Below, one piece after another: positions 17,691 to 25,552 of a DNA stretch of 64,000 nucleotides (positions are counted from its first letter, which is position 1; each line of letters begins with the position of its first letter). This DNA is from Micromonospora antibiotica. Lineage in GTDB: Bacteria; Actinomycetota; Actinomycetes; Mycobacteriales; Micromonosporaceae. The notes under the pieces are model-generated. The model did not search any database. It saw only the letters and a program-made list of their open reading frames with translations, and was not told the DNA's origin. Position numbers and translations under genes: made by a program. Location of the stretch: NCBI RefSeq assembly GCF_017599305.1, contig NZ_JAGFWR010000011.1, forward strand, positions 1 to 64,000, written 5' to 3'.

Positions 17691-18191
17691 GTGTCCACCA
17701 ATGACAACAAGGCGCCCGCCACCTGGCTGTCCCAGGACGCGCACGACCGCCTCCAGGCCGAGCTCGACGAGCTGATCGCCAACCGGCCGGTCATCGCCGC
17801 CGAGATCAACGCCCGGCGGGAAGAGGGCGACCTGCGGGAGAACGGTGGCTACCACGCCGCCCGCGAGGAGCAGGGCAAGGCCGAGGGCCGGATCCTCTAC
17901 CTCAAGGAGCTGCTGCGCACCGCCCAGGTGGGCGAGGCGCCGACGGCCGACGTGGTGTCGCCCGGCATGGTCGTGACGATCTACTTCGACGACGACAAGG
18001 ACGACACCGAGACGTTCCTGCTCGGGTCGCGGGAGATCGCCGCCACCACCGACCTGACGGTCTACAGCCCGGAGTCGGCGCTGGGCAGGGCCATCCTGGG
18101 CGGTCGACCCGGCCAGGCCTGCACCTACACCGCGCCCAGCGGCGCGGACATCAAGGTGACGATCGTCAGCTTCGAGCCGTTCTCCGGCTGA
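17691..18191 (+). CDS. greA: transcription elongation factor GreA
   Basis: Binds the RNA polymerase secondary channel and stimulates cleavage of backtracked RNA. The 166 residues comprise the N-terminal antiparallel coiled coil (about 12-85) with the acidic tip EEGDLRENGGYHAAREEQ, then the FKBP-like C-terminal domain ending in TIVSFEPF. GTG 17691 has GAGGAG 6 nt upstream. The gene is separated from the DUF4307 gene by 153 bp in which only a TAGGTT box near 17640 looks like a promoter element. It is convergent with ilvA. Confidence 0.96.
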   Translation: MSTNDNKAPATWLSQDAHDRLQAELDELIANRPVIAAEINARREEGDLRENGGYHAAREEQGKAEGRILYLKELLRTAQVGEAPTADVVSPGMVVTIYFDDDKDDTETFLLGSREIAATTDLTVYSPESALGRAILGGRPGQACTYTAPSGADIKVTIVSFEPFSG

Positions 18192-18242
18192 GCCGTACCG
18201 CCGCCGGGTCCGCGCGACCCGACGACGATCCATCGGTACGCA

Positions 18243-18276
18243 CGAGGCGTGGCACCCGCCGGGGTGTCACGCCTCG
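18243..18276. terminator. bidirectional hairpin between greA and ilvA
   Basis: A 15-bp stem with one G-U pair (18243-18257 with 18262-18276) and a 4-nt loop. It overlaps the ilvA stop codon and lies 52 bp after greA. The two genes converge, so it may serve both. There is no T-run. Confidence 0.6.
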
Positions 18277-19487
18277 GTCGTCAGGACCACCTGGTAGCCA
18301 CTGGCCCGTAGGGCACTGATCAGGGTGTCGGAGTGCTCGACGCCCCGGGTCTCCACCGACAGGGCCACCTCCACCTCACCGAGCCGCAGGTGCGGATTGG
18401 CCCGCTGGTGTTCCACGTCGACCACGTTCGCCCGGTGCCCGGCGATCTCGGTGAGCAGTAAGGCGAGCTGACCCGGCCGGTCCGAGCAGCGCACGGTGAC
18501 CCGCAGGTATCGGCCCGCTGCGGCGAGACCGTGTTCGATCACCCGCATCATCAGCAGCGGGTCGATGTTGCCGCCGGAGAGCACCGCGACCGTGGGGGTG
18601 TCCACCTGCACGACGCCGGCCAGCAGCGCGGCCACCCCGACCGCACCGGCCGGCTCGACCACCTGCTTGCCCCGCTCCAGCAGCATCAGCAGCGCCCGGG
18701 AGATGTCCTCCTCGCTGACGGTGACCATCTCGTCGACGAGCGTACGGACGTGACTGAAGGTGATCTCACCTGGCCGGCCGACCGCGATGCCGTCGGCGAT
18801 GGTGGCGAACGCCGGCAGCCGGACCGGTTCCCCGGCGGCCAGCGAGGGCGGGAACGCGGCGGCGCTGGCCGCCTGCACGCCGATGATCCGCACGTCGGGT
18901 CGCAGCGCCTTCGCGGCCACCGCCATCCCGGAGATCAGGCCACCGCCACCGACCCCGGTGATGATCGTCCGGACCTCGGGGCACTGTTCGAGGATCTCCA
19001 GGGCGACGGTGCCCTGGCCGGCGATCACGTCCGGGTGGTCGAACGGGTGGATGAACACCGCGCCGGTGCGCTCGGCGAAGGTCTGCGCGGCCACCAACGA
19101 CTCGTCCACGGTGTTGCCCACCAGCTCGATGCGGGCGCCGTACCCCTTGGTGGCGGCCACCTTGGGCAGCGGGGCGTTGACCGGCATGAAGACGGTGGCG
19201 TGGGTTCCGACCAGGCCGGCGGCGAGGGCCACCCCCTGGGCGTGGTTGCCGGCACTGGCCGCGACCACACCCTGCTCCCGCTCCTGCGCCGACAGCCGGG
19301 AGATCCGCACGTACGCGCCGCGCACCTTGTAGGAGCCGGCGCGCTGCATGTTCTCGCACTTGAGCCAGACCGGGCCGGCCAGCGCCGCGCTCAGCGGCCG
19401 GGACGGCTCCAACGGGGTGGTCCGGGTGACCCCGGTGAGCAGTTCCCGGGCGGCCCGTACGTCGGCGAGGTCGACCAGTTCCGTCAT
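18267..19487 (-). CDS. ilvA: threonine ammonia-lyase with C-terminal ACT domain
   Basis: PLP enzyme deaminating threonine to 2-oxobutanoate, the first step to isoleucine. The 406-residue product has the PLP lysine Lys54 in GSYKVRG, the phosphate-binding GVGGGGLISG, and SGGNIDP. A single ACT domain (about 330-406) makes it the short form. ATG 19487 starts MTELVDLADV; the upstream ribosome site is weak. Codon 343 is TTA (18459-18461, in the ALLL segment of the ACT domain). It is the only in-frame TTA I found in the genes of this window, so full-length translation may depend on the tRNA-Leu(UAA) encoded at 40.2 kb. The gene is monocistronic and convergent with greA. Confidence 0.95.
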   Translation of the reverse strand: MTELVDLADVRAARELLTGVTRTTPLEPSRPLSAALAGPVWLKCENMQRAGSYKVRGAYVRISRLSAQEREQGVVAASAGNHAQGVALAAGLVGTHATVFMPVNAPLPKVAATKGYGARIELVGNTVDESLVAAQTFAERTGAVFIHPFDHPDVIAGQGTVALEILEQCPEVRTIITGVGGGGLISGMAVAAKALRPDVRIIGVQAASAAAFPPSLAAGEPVRLPAFATIADGIAVGRPGEITFSHVRTLVDEMVTVSEEDISRALLMLLERGKQVVEPAGAVGVAALLAGVVQVDTPTVAVLSGGNIDPLLMMRVIEHGLAAAGRYLRVTVRCSDRPGQLALLLTEIAGHRANVVDVEHQRANPHLRLGEVEVALSVETRGVEHSDTLISALRASGYQVVLTTEA

Positions 19488-19683
19488 GCCCCGATCGTGC
19501 CACCCGCCCCCGGCGGCACCGGCGGCGACACCGCCCGCCACCAGCGGCGACGACGCGCTCACCGACCGCTGGTGGTCTCGCCGGGGTCAGCCGGCCGACG
19601 ACCCGGACCAGGTGGGCCCGCCCGGCACCGACGGCCCGGCACGGGACGGTCAGGCGGACGGGTCAGGCGGGCAGGCGGACGGG

Positions 19684-21093
19684 TCAGGCGACTGCCGGGG
19701 AGCCCGTGTCGACCCGGGGATAGCCGGGGGCGTGCCGGGTCCAGGGGGCCTGCATCTCGAACTGCCCGGCGACACCGAGCAGCAGCAGTTCCGACCCGGG
19801 CGGGCCGACCAGTTGCGCGGCGACCGGCAGGCCGTCCGGGCGGCGGCCCACCGGCACCACGATCGACGGCAGGCCGGCGACGTTCCACGGGGCGGCGAAC
19901 GGGGCGTACCGGATGCTGGTCCTCATGTTCGCCAGCCAGGACCGGCCGGACCAGGCGGTGGCCTCCGGCGGCGGCCCGGCCAGCGCCGGGGTGAGCAGCA
20001 GGTCGACCGCGTGGTCGGTGAAGAAACCGACGGAGCGGTCGCGCCAGGCGGCCCGGTCGGCCTCCCGCACGTACCCCCGGCGTTGCGCCCACTCCCCCAG
20101 CGCCACGTGCCGGCGGCTGCGCCGTTGCAGGCCGCGCCGGTCGATGCCGGCGGCCCGCACGTCCGCTGCGGCGGCGGCGAGCCAGGTGGCGATGCCCTGC
20201 AGGCCGAGCGAGGTCGGGTAGACCGGGTCGGCGGGCACGGTGTCGTGGCCGGCGGCGGCGAGCAGCCGGCCGGCGGCGGCCACCGCGTCCCGGTTGGGCG
20301 CGTCCGGCGACACACCGCGCACCGGCGAACGCAGCGACACGCCGACCCGCAGCCGGGGCGGCGGGACCAGTTTGTCCGGGCGACGCCCGGCGAGCACCTG
20401 GAAGCCGACGGCGGCATCGGCGACCGTGGTGGTGAGCATGCCGTGCTCGGTCAGCCCGAACCAGTCCTCCGCGCCGAGCTGGCACGGGACCACACCCCGG
20501 CCGGGCTTGAGCCCGACCAGGCCGCAGCAGGCGGCCGGGATGCGGATCGAGCCCAGCCCGTCGTTGCCGTGCGCGATCGGCACCAGCCCGGCCGCGACCG
20601 CCGCGGCGGCCCCGCCGGAGGACCCCCCGGGGGTACGCCGCAGGTCCCACGGGTTACGGGTGACGGCGGTCGCGTCGTCGGTGATCGCCCAGAGTCCCAG
20701 CTCCGGCATCCGGGTCACCCCGAGGATCACCGCACCCGCGCCGCGCAACCGGCGCACCACCTCGTGGTCGGCCTCCGCCACCGGGGTACGCGCCACGACC
20801 GACCCGTTCCAGGTGGGCAGGCCGGCGACCGGGGTGTTCTCCTTGACCGCCACCGGCACCCCGGCGAGCGGGAGGTTCGCCAACTCCTCCTGCTCGTCGA
20901 CCTTCTCCGCCTCGGTGATCGCCTCGCCGCCCCGGACCACCCGGAACGCGGAGAGGGCGCCGTCGACCCGCCCGACGTGGTCCAGGTGGTCGGCGACGAC
21001 CTGGGTGGCGGAGACGTCGCCCCGGCGTACGCCCCGGGCGATCTGCTTGGCGGTCGCCCCCACCCAGGTCGGCATGATGTCCTGCACGGCCAC
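19684..21093 (-). CDS. amidase-signature family amidase
   Basis: A hydrolase of the Ser-cisSer-Lys amidase family, 469 residues. The triad is complete: Lys84 in VAVKEN, Ser158 in PGGSSGG, and the nucleophile Ser182 in GLGSIRIPA, with the family's usual 24-residue spacing between the serines. The substrate is unknown; candidates are aryl or aliphatic amides. It is not a GatA-type gene, since no gatB/gatC is nearby. The start is GTG 21093 or GTG 21087, both served by GGGGAG. It lies 18 bp after metB and is probably cotranscribed. Confidence 0.92.
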   Translation of the reverse strand: MAVQDIMPTWVGATAKQIARGVRRGDVSATQVVADHLDHVGRVDGALSAFRVVRGGEAITEAEKVDEQEELANLPLAGVPVAVKENTPVAGLPTWNGSVVARTPVAEADHEVVRRLRGAGAVILGVTRMPELGLWAITDDATAVTRNPWDLRRTPGGSSGGAAAAVAAGLVPIAHGNDGLGSIRIPAACCGLVGLKPGRGVVPCQLGAEDWFGLTEHGMLTTTVADAAVGFQVLAGRRPDKLVPPPRLRVGVSLRSPVRGVSPDAPNRDAVAAAGRLLAAAGHDTVPADPVYPTSLGLQGIATWLAAAAADVRAAGIDRRGLQRRSRRHVALGEWAQRRGYVREADRAAWRDRSVGFFTDHAVDLLLTPALAGPPPEATAWSGRSWLANMRTSIRYAPFAAPWNVAGLPSIVVPVGRRPDGLPVAAQLVGPPGSELLLLGVAGQFEMQAPWTRHAPGYPRVDTGSPAVA

Positions 21094-21111
21094 CTTCTCC
21101 CCAGCCCGCGG

Positions 21112-22251
21112 TCAGCCCAGCGCCTGCTCCAGATCGGCGAGCAGGTCGTCGACCGTCTCGATGCCGACAGACAGTCGCACGAGATCGCCGGGAACTTCAA
21201 GCGGCGAGCCGGCAGCACTTGCGTGTGTCATCCGACCCGGGTGCTCGATCAGGGACTCCACCCCGCCGAGCGACTCGGCGAGGACGAACAGCCCGGCCCG
21301 GTTGCAGACCTGCACGGCGTGTTCCTCACCCCCGGCGGCCCGGAAGGAGATCATCCCGCCGAACCGGCGCATCTGCTTGGCGGCCACCTCGTGTCCGGGG
21401 TGCGACGGCAGGCCCGGGTAGATGACCTGGGCGACCTTGGCGTGCCCGTCGAGGAAGGCGGCGATCCGTTCGGCGTTGTCGCAGTGCCGGTCCATCCGTA
21501 CCCCGAGGGTCTTGATGCCGCGCAGGGTCAGCCAGGCGTCGAACGGGCCGTTGATCGCGCCCATCGCGTTCTGGTGGTAACGCAGCTCGTCGCCGAGGGT
21601 CGGATCGGCGACGATCAACGCGCCACCGACCACGTCGGAGTGCCCGCCGACGTACTTGGTGGTGGAGTGCACCACCACGTCCGCGCCGTGCGCGAGCGGC
21701 TGCTGCAGGTACGGCGAGGCGAACGTGTTGTCGACCGCCAGCAGCGCCCCGGCCTCGTGCGCGATCCCGGCCAGGGCGGCGATGTCGGCGATGCCGAGCA
21801 GCGGGTTCGTCGGCGTCTCCACCCAGACGATCTTCGTCTCGGGGCGGATCGCGGCCCGGACCGCGTCGACGTCGGAGACCTTCGCCGGCGTGTACGTCAG
21901 CCCCCACCGCTCGGCGACCCGGGCGAACAGCCGGTAGGTGCCGCCGTACGCGTCGTCGGGGATCACCACGTGGTCGCCGGGCGAGCAGACCGTCCGCAGC
22001 AGGGTGTCCTCGGCGGCCAGGCCGCTGGCGAAGGCGAGCCCGACCCGACCCCCCTCCAGCGCGGCCAGGCACTCCTGGAGCGCGTCGCGGGTGGGGTTGC
22101 CGGAGCGGCTGTACTCGTAGCCCTGCCGGGGCGCTCCGACGGCGTCCTGGGCGTACGTGCTGGTCTGGTAGATCGGGGGGATCACCGCGCCGGTGCGGGC
22201 CTCCGGGTCCTGGCCGGCGTGGATGGCGAGCGTCTCGAAGCCGTGACTCAT
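21112..22251 (-). CDS. metB: cystathionine gamma-synthase
   Basis: PLP enzyme of the Cys/Met-metabolism family. It condenses an activated homoserine with cysteine to cystathionine, the transsulfuration route to methionine. 379 residues, with the phosphate-contacting YSRSGNPTRDALQ, the DNTFASPYLQ aspartate and the PLP lysine in HSTTKYVGGHSD. The C-terminal SLGGVESLIEHP and RLSVGIE are typical. Motifs alone cannot fully exclude cystathionine gamma-lyase; a cystathionine beta-synthase gene at 33.4-34.8 kb means both directions of transsulfuration may be encoded. ATG 22251 was chosen at the family start MSHGFETLAIHAGQ. Confidence 0.9.
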   Translation of the reverse strand: MSHGFETLAIHAGQDPEARTGAVIPPIYQTSTYAQDAVGAPRQGYEYSRSGNPTRDALQECLAALEGGRVGLAFASGLAAEDTLLRTVCSPGDHVVIPDDAYGGTYRLFARVAERWGLTYTPAKVSDVDAVRAAIRPETKIVWVETPTNPLLGIADIAALAGIAHEAGALLAVDNTFASPYLQQPLAHGADVVVHSTTKYVGGHSDVVGGALIVADPTLGDELRYHQNAMGAINGPFDAWLTLRGIKTLGVRMDRHCDNAERIAAFLDGHAKVAQVIYPGLPSHPGHEVAAKQMRRFGGMISFRAAGGEEHAVQVCNRAGLFVLAESLGGVESLIEHPGRMTHASAAGSPLEVPGDLVRLSVGIETVDDLLADLEQALG

Positions 22252-22364
22252 CCCGCAGACGTTAGTCCGCTCCGCCCCGCCCGCCGGGCGGAACCCACCC
22301 CCGCTCATCCCGCGCCGCGCCCCGGCGGCGTCCGCTCCGCGTGGTGGGCGGGCGCGCAGGGCTT

Positions 22365-22370
22365 TAGGCT
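22365..22370 (+). promoter_or_regulatory. putative -10 box of a leaderless HIT transcript
   Basis: TAGGCT with six bases before GTG 22377, and no ribosome site ahead of that GTG. This is the geometry of actinobacterial leaderless promoters. Confidence 0.4.
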
Positions 22371-22376
22371 GCGCGG

Positions 22377-22790
22377 GTGAGCGGGTGTGTGTTCTGTCAG
22401 ATCGTGGCCGGGGAGGTGCCGGCGTTCCGGGTGGCCGACGAGCCGGACGGGGTGGCGTTCCTGGACACCCGGCCCGTGTTCAAGGGGCACGTCCTGGTGG
22501 TGCCCCGCACCCACCTGGTCACCCTGACCGATCTGCCGACGGCCGACCTGTCCGGCTACTTCGGGCTGGTGCAGCGCCTGGCGGCGGCCGTGGAATCCGG
22601 TCTGGGGGCCGGTGGGACCTTCGTGGCGATGAACAACCGGGTGTCCCAGTCGGTGCCGCACCTGCACACCCACGTGGTGCCGAGGACCAAGGGCGACGGC
22701 CTGCGCGGCTTCTTCTGGCCGCGTACCCGCTACGCCGACGACGCCGAGGCCGACTCCTACGCCGGGCGGGTCGCCGCCGCCCTGGCCTGA
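22377..22790 (+). CDS. HIT family protein
   Basis: A histidine-triad nucleotide-binding protein, 137 residues. It carries the triad motif HLHTHVV (about 95-101) that hydrolyses or transfers nucleotides from P-N or P-O linked substrates. The family start CVFCQIVAGEVPAF has the two cysteines often binding zinc. GTG 22377 directly follows a TAGGCT box without a ribosome site, so translation is probably leaderless. It is divergent from metB and followed by hairpins and msrA. The cellular substrate is unknown. Confidence 0.93.
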   Translation: MSGCVFCQIVAGEVPAFRVADEPDGVAFLDTRPVFKGHVLVVPRTHLVTLTDLPTADLSGYFGLVQRLAAAVESGLGAGGTFVAMNNRVSQSVPHLHTHVVPRTKGDGLRGFFWPRTRYADDAEADSYAGRVAAALA

Positions 22791-22792
22791 GA

Positions 22793-22861
22793 CCCGCCGA
22801 CATTCGGCGGGGCCCGGGGGCGAGAGCCGGGACGCAGCGGGTAAGGAAGCCGGGCCCGCCG
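22793..22861 (+). promoter_or_regulatory. two mutually exclusive hairpins between the HIT gene and msrA
   Basis: Hairpin 1 (CCCGCCGA at 22793-22800 with TCGGCGGG at 22804-22811) begins 2 bp after the HIT stop and could be its terminator. Hairpin 2 pairs 22805-22817 with 22850-22861 (one bulge) and reuses the 3-prime arm of hairpin 1. The two cannot form together. The msrA ribosome site lies 24 nt further on. Confidence 0.45.
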
Positions 22862-22899
22862 GTGTTACATGCGGGGAGAGGTACGAGAGGAGTTCCACC

Positions 22900-23562
22900 G
22901 TGTTCCTTCGCCGCATGAAGGCCGAGATGATCAGCCCCGACCAGGCCCTGCCCGGCCGCCCGATCGCGATGCCGATCGGGGACCGGCACGAGGTGCTGCC
23001 GTCGTCGCTGAAGGGCCCGTTCCCGGAGGGTGCCCAGGTCGCCGTCTTCGGCATGGGCTGCTTCTGGGGCGCCGAGCGGCTGTTCTGGACCCTCCCGGGG
23101 GTGCTGACCACGTCGGCCGGCTACGCGGGCGGCTACAGCGCCAACCCGACGTACGAGGAGGTGTGTTCGGGGATGACCGGGCACGCCGAGGTGGTCCAGG
23201 TGGTCTACGAGCCCACCGTGATCAGCTACGAGGACCTACTCAAGGTGTTCTGGGAGAACCACGACCCGACCCAGGGCATGCGTCAGGGCAACGACGTCGG
23301 CAGCCAGTACCGCTCGACGATCTACACCACCAGCGACGAGCAGCTGGCCACCGCGCAGGCGTCCCGGGACGCGTTCGCGCCGATCGTGGCGCGGGCCGGC
23401 AAGGGTGAGATCACCACCGAGATCGCCCCGCTGGGCGACTACTACTTCGCCGAGGACTATCACCAACAGTATCTGGCCCCGACGAAGAACCCGAACGGCT
23501 ACTGCAACCACGGCCCGAACGGGCTGAGCTGCCCGGTCGGGGTGGCCCGTACCGCCGGCTGA
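22900..23562 (+). CDS. msrA: peptide-methionine (S)-S-oxide reductase
   Basis: Reduces methionine-S-sulfoxide in proteins or free form, repairing oxidative damage. 220 residues, with the catalytic Cys54 in GMGCFWG, the GYAGGY and HDPTQ segments, and C-terminal cysteines in GYCNHGPNGLSCPVG that can act as resolving residues. An N-terminal extension of about 45 residues precedes the core, as in other actinobacterial MsrA. GTG 22900 has GAGAGGAG 7 nt upstream. It is followed by a 197-bp gap before the osmoprotectant operon, with a small hairpin at 23586-23602. Confidence 0.96.
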   Translation: MFLRRMKAEMISPDQALPGRPIAMPIGDRHEVLPSSLKGPFPEGAQVAVFGMGCFWGAERLFWTLPGVLTTSAGYAGGYSANPTYEEVCSGMTGHAEVVQVVYEPTVISYEDLLKVFWENHDPTQGMRQGNDVGSQYRSTIYTTSDEQLATAQASRDAFAPIVARAGKGEITTEIAPLGDYYFAEDYHQQYLAPTKNPNGYCNHGPNGLSCPVGVARTAG

Positions 23563-23759
23563 CCCTGGCGCGGTGACCGGGTCTGCGGTGTTCTTCACAC
23601 CGTGGGCCCGGCGCATTTCCGGCATCCGTCACCGGGCGGGCAGCAATCGAGACCATGACAGGCAACCACCGTCGGTGACGGCGCATCGTAGCAAGCTGTC
23701 ACACGTTCGTCATCGTCTCAACAGGCGAACTGCAACAACCTCTGGCAGCATTGGCTGGC

Positions 23760-25550
23760 ATGTGCGGACTTGCGGGAGAGTTCCGGCGTGATGGTTCCCG
23801 GGCCGATGTGTCGGCGGTGGAACGCATGGCGGCCACGATGAGTGACCGGGGGCCCGACGACAGCGGAGTGTGGTCACAGGGGGCCACCGCTCTTGGGCAC
23901 CGCCGCTTGAAGATCATCGACCTCTCCGCCGCCAGCGGGCAACCGATCGTCGACCCGGCTGCCGGGCTCACCGGCGTGTTCAACGGCTGCATCTACAACT
24001 ACCGAGAGCTGCGCCAGGAGTTGCTGGCCTTGGGCCACCGCTTCTTCTCCTCCGGCGACAGCGAGGTGGTGGTCAAGGCGTACGCCGAGTGGGGGCTCGA
24101 CTTCGTCGACCACCTGATCGGCATGTTCGCCGTCGCGATCACCGAGCGGGACACCGGCCGGCTGGTGCTGGCCCGGGACCGGCTCGGCATCAAGCCGCTC
24201 TACCTGGCCGAGACGCCGGGCGTGGTGCGGTTCGCGAGCACCCTGCCCGCCCTGCTGGCCGGCGGCGGGATCGACACCACCATCGACCCGGTGGCGCTGT
24301 CGCACTATCTCAGCTTCCACAGCATCGTGCCGCCGCCGCGCACCATCCTGCGTGGCGTGGCCAAGCTCCCCCCGGCCACCGTCCGGGTCTACGAGCCCGA
24401 CGGCCGCACCCACGAGCGGGTCTACTGGGACCCGTCGTTCACCCGGGACGCGTCGCGCGCCGACTGGTCGGCCCGGGACTGGGAGGACGCCCTGCTGGAG
24501 TCGCTGACCACCGCCGTACGCCGGCGGATGGTCGCCGACGTGCCGGTGGGCGTGCTGCTCTCCGGCGGTCTGGACTCCAGCCTGGTGGTGGCGCTGCTGG
24601 CCGGCGAGGGGCAGACCCGCTCCGGGCTGTCCACCTTCTCGATCGGCTTCGACGCCGTCGGCGGGCGGGAGGGCGACGAGTTCGTCTACTCCGACCTGGT
24701 GGCCAAGACGTTCGGCACCGACCACCACCAGCTCAAGGTGGCCGCCGGTGACCTGGTGCCGCCGCTGGAGGCGGCGGTGGCCGCGATGAGCGAGCCGATG
24801 GTCAGCCACGACTGCGTCGCCTTCTACCTGCTGAGCCAGGAGGTCTCCAAGCACGTCAAGGTGGTCCAGTCCGGTCAGGGCGCGGACGAGATCCTCGGCG
24901 GCTACCACTGGTACCCGCCGCTGGCCGGCATCGACCGGGAGCAGGCCCTCGACTCGTACGCGAAGGCGTTCTTCGACCGGGACGCGGCCGGGCTGGCCCG
25001 GGTGCTCAACCCGGCGTGGCTGGCCGACGGCGACCCGGCGCGCGAGTTCGTCGCCGCCCACCTGGGCCGGGCCGGGGCGCAGACCGCCGTCGACGCCGGC
25101 CTGCGGATCGACACCCAGGTCATGCTCACCGACGACCCGGTGAAGCGGGTCGACAACATGACCATGGCGCACGGCCTGGAGGCCAGGGTGCCGTTCCTCG
25201 ACCACGAGTTCGTGGAGCTGGCGGCGAGCTGCCCGCCCGAGCTGAAGCTGGCCCAGGGCGGCAAGGGTGTGCTCAAGGAGATCGGCCGCCGGGTCCTGCC
25301 GCACGAGGTGATCGACCGCCCCAAGGGCTACTTCCCGGTGCCCGGCCTGACCCACCTGGAGGGCAAGCTCCTCGACCGGGTCCGCGACGCGCTCACCGCG
25401 CCGCAGGCCCGCCGCCGCGACCTGTTCCGTGCCGACTACGTCAATGCGCTGCTCGCCGACCCGAACGCCGAACTGACCCCGTTGAACGGAAACAAACTGT
25501 GGCAACTGGGACTCCTGGAAATGTGGCTCCAGAGCCACGGAATCGACTGA
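23760..25550 (+). CDS. asnO: N-acetylglutaminylglutamine amidotransferase (asparagine synthetase-like)
   Basis: A class II glutamine amidotransferase of the AsnB fold, 596 residues. ATG 23760 was chosen over TTG 23751 because the enzyme needs Cys as residue 2 after Met removal (MCGLAGEF). N-terminal glutaminase domain (about 1-190, with VFNGCIYNYRELR). C-terminal ATP-pyrophosphatase domain with VLLSGGLDSS, and RVDNMTMAHGLEARVPFLDHEF near the end. Sequence alone resembles asparagine synthetase; the specific name rests on the two genes that follow (ngg and an M42 peptidase), the known set for the dipeptide osmoprotectant NAGGN. It would form the terminal amide. It is the first gene of a three-gene operon. 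Confidence 0.9.
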   Translation: MCGLAGEFRRDGSRADVSAVERMAATMSDRGPDDSGVWSQGATALGHRRLKIIDLSAASGQPIVDPAAGLTGVFNGCIYNYRELRQELLALGHRFFSSGDSEVVVKAYAEWGLDFVDHLIGMFAVAITERDTGRLVLARDRLGIKPLYLAETPGVVRFASTLPALLAGGGIDTTIDPVALSHYLSFHSIVPPPRTILRGVAKLPPATVRVYEPDGRTHERVYWDPSFTRDASRADWSARDWEDALLESLTTAVRRRMVADVPVGVLLSGGLDSSLVVALLAGEGQTRSGLSTFSIGFDAVGGREGDEFVYSDLVAKTFGTDHHQLKVAAGDLVPPLEAAVAAMSEPMVSHDCVAFYLLSQEVSKHVKVVQSGQGADEILGGYHWYPPLAGIDREQALDSYAKAFFDRDAAGLARVLNPAWLADGDPAREFVAAHLGRAGAQTAVDAGLRIDTQVMLTDDPVKRVDNMTMAHGLEARVPFLDHEFVELAASCPPELKLAQGGKGVLKEIGRRVLPHEVIDRPKGYFPVPGLTHLEGKLLDRVRDALTAPQARRRDLFRADYVNALLADPNAELTPLNGNKLWQLGLLEMWLQSHGID

Positions 25551-25552
25551 CC

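Noticed and set aside
23751..23759. TTG start for asnO three codons upstream
   Set aside because: It would place MAG before MCGLAGEF; class II amidotransferases need the Cys directly after the initiator Met.
25016..25552. A long upstream extension of ngg inside asnO
   Set aside because: The extension is an Arg/Pro-rich shadow of asnO. GTG 25553, just after the asnO stop, begins the real protein.
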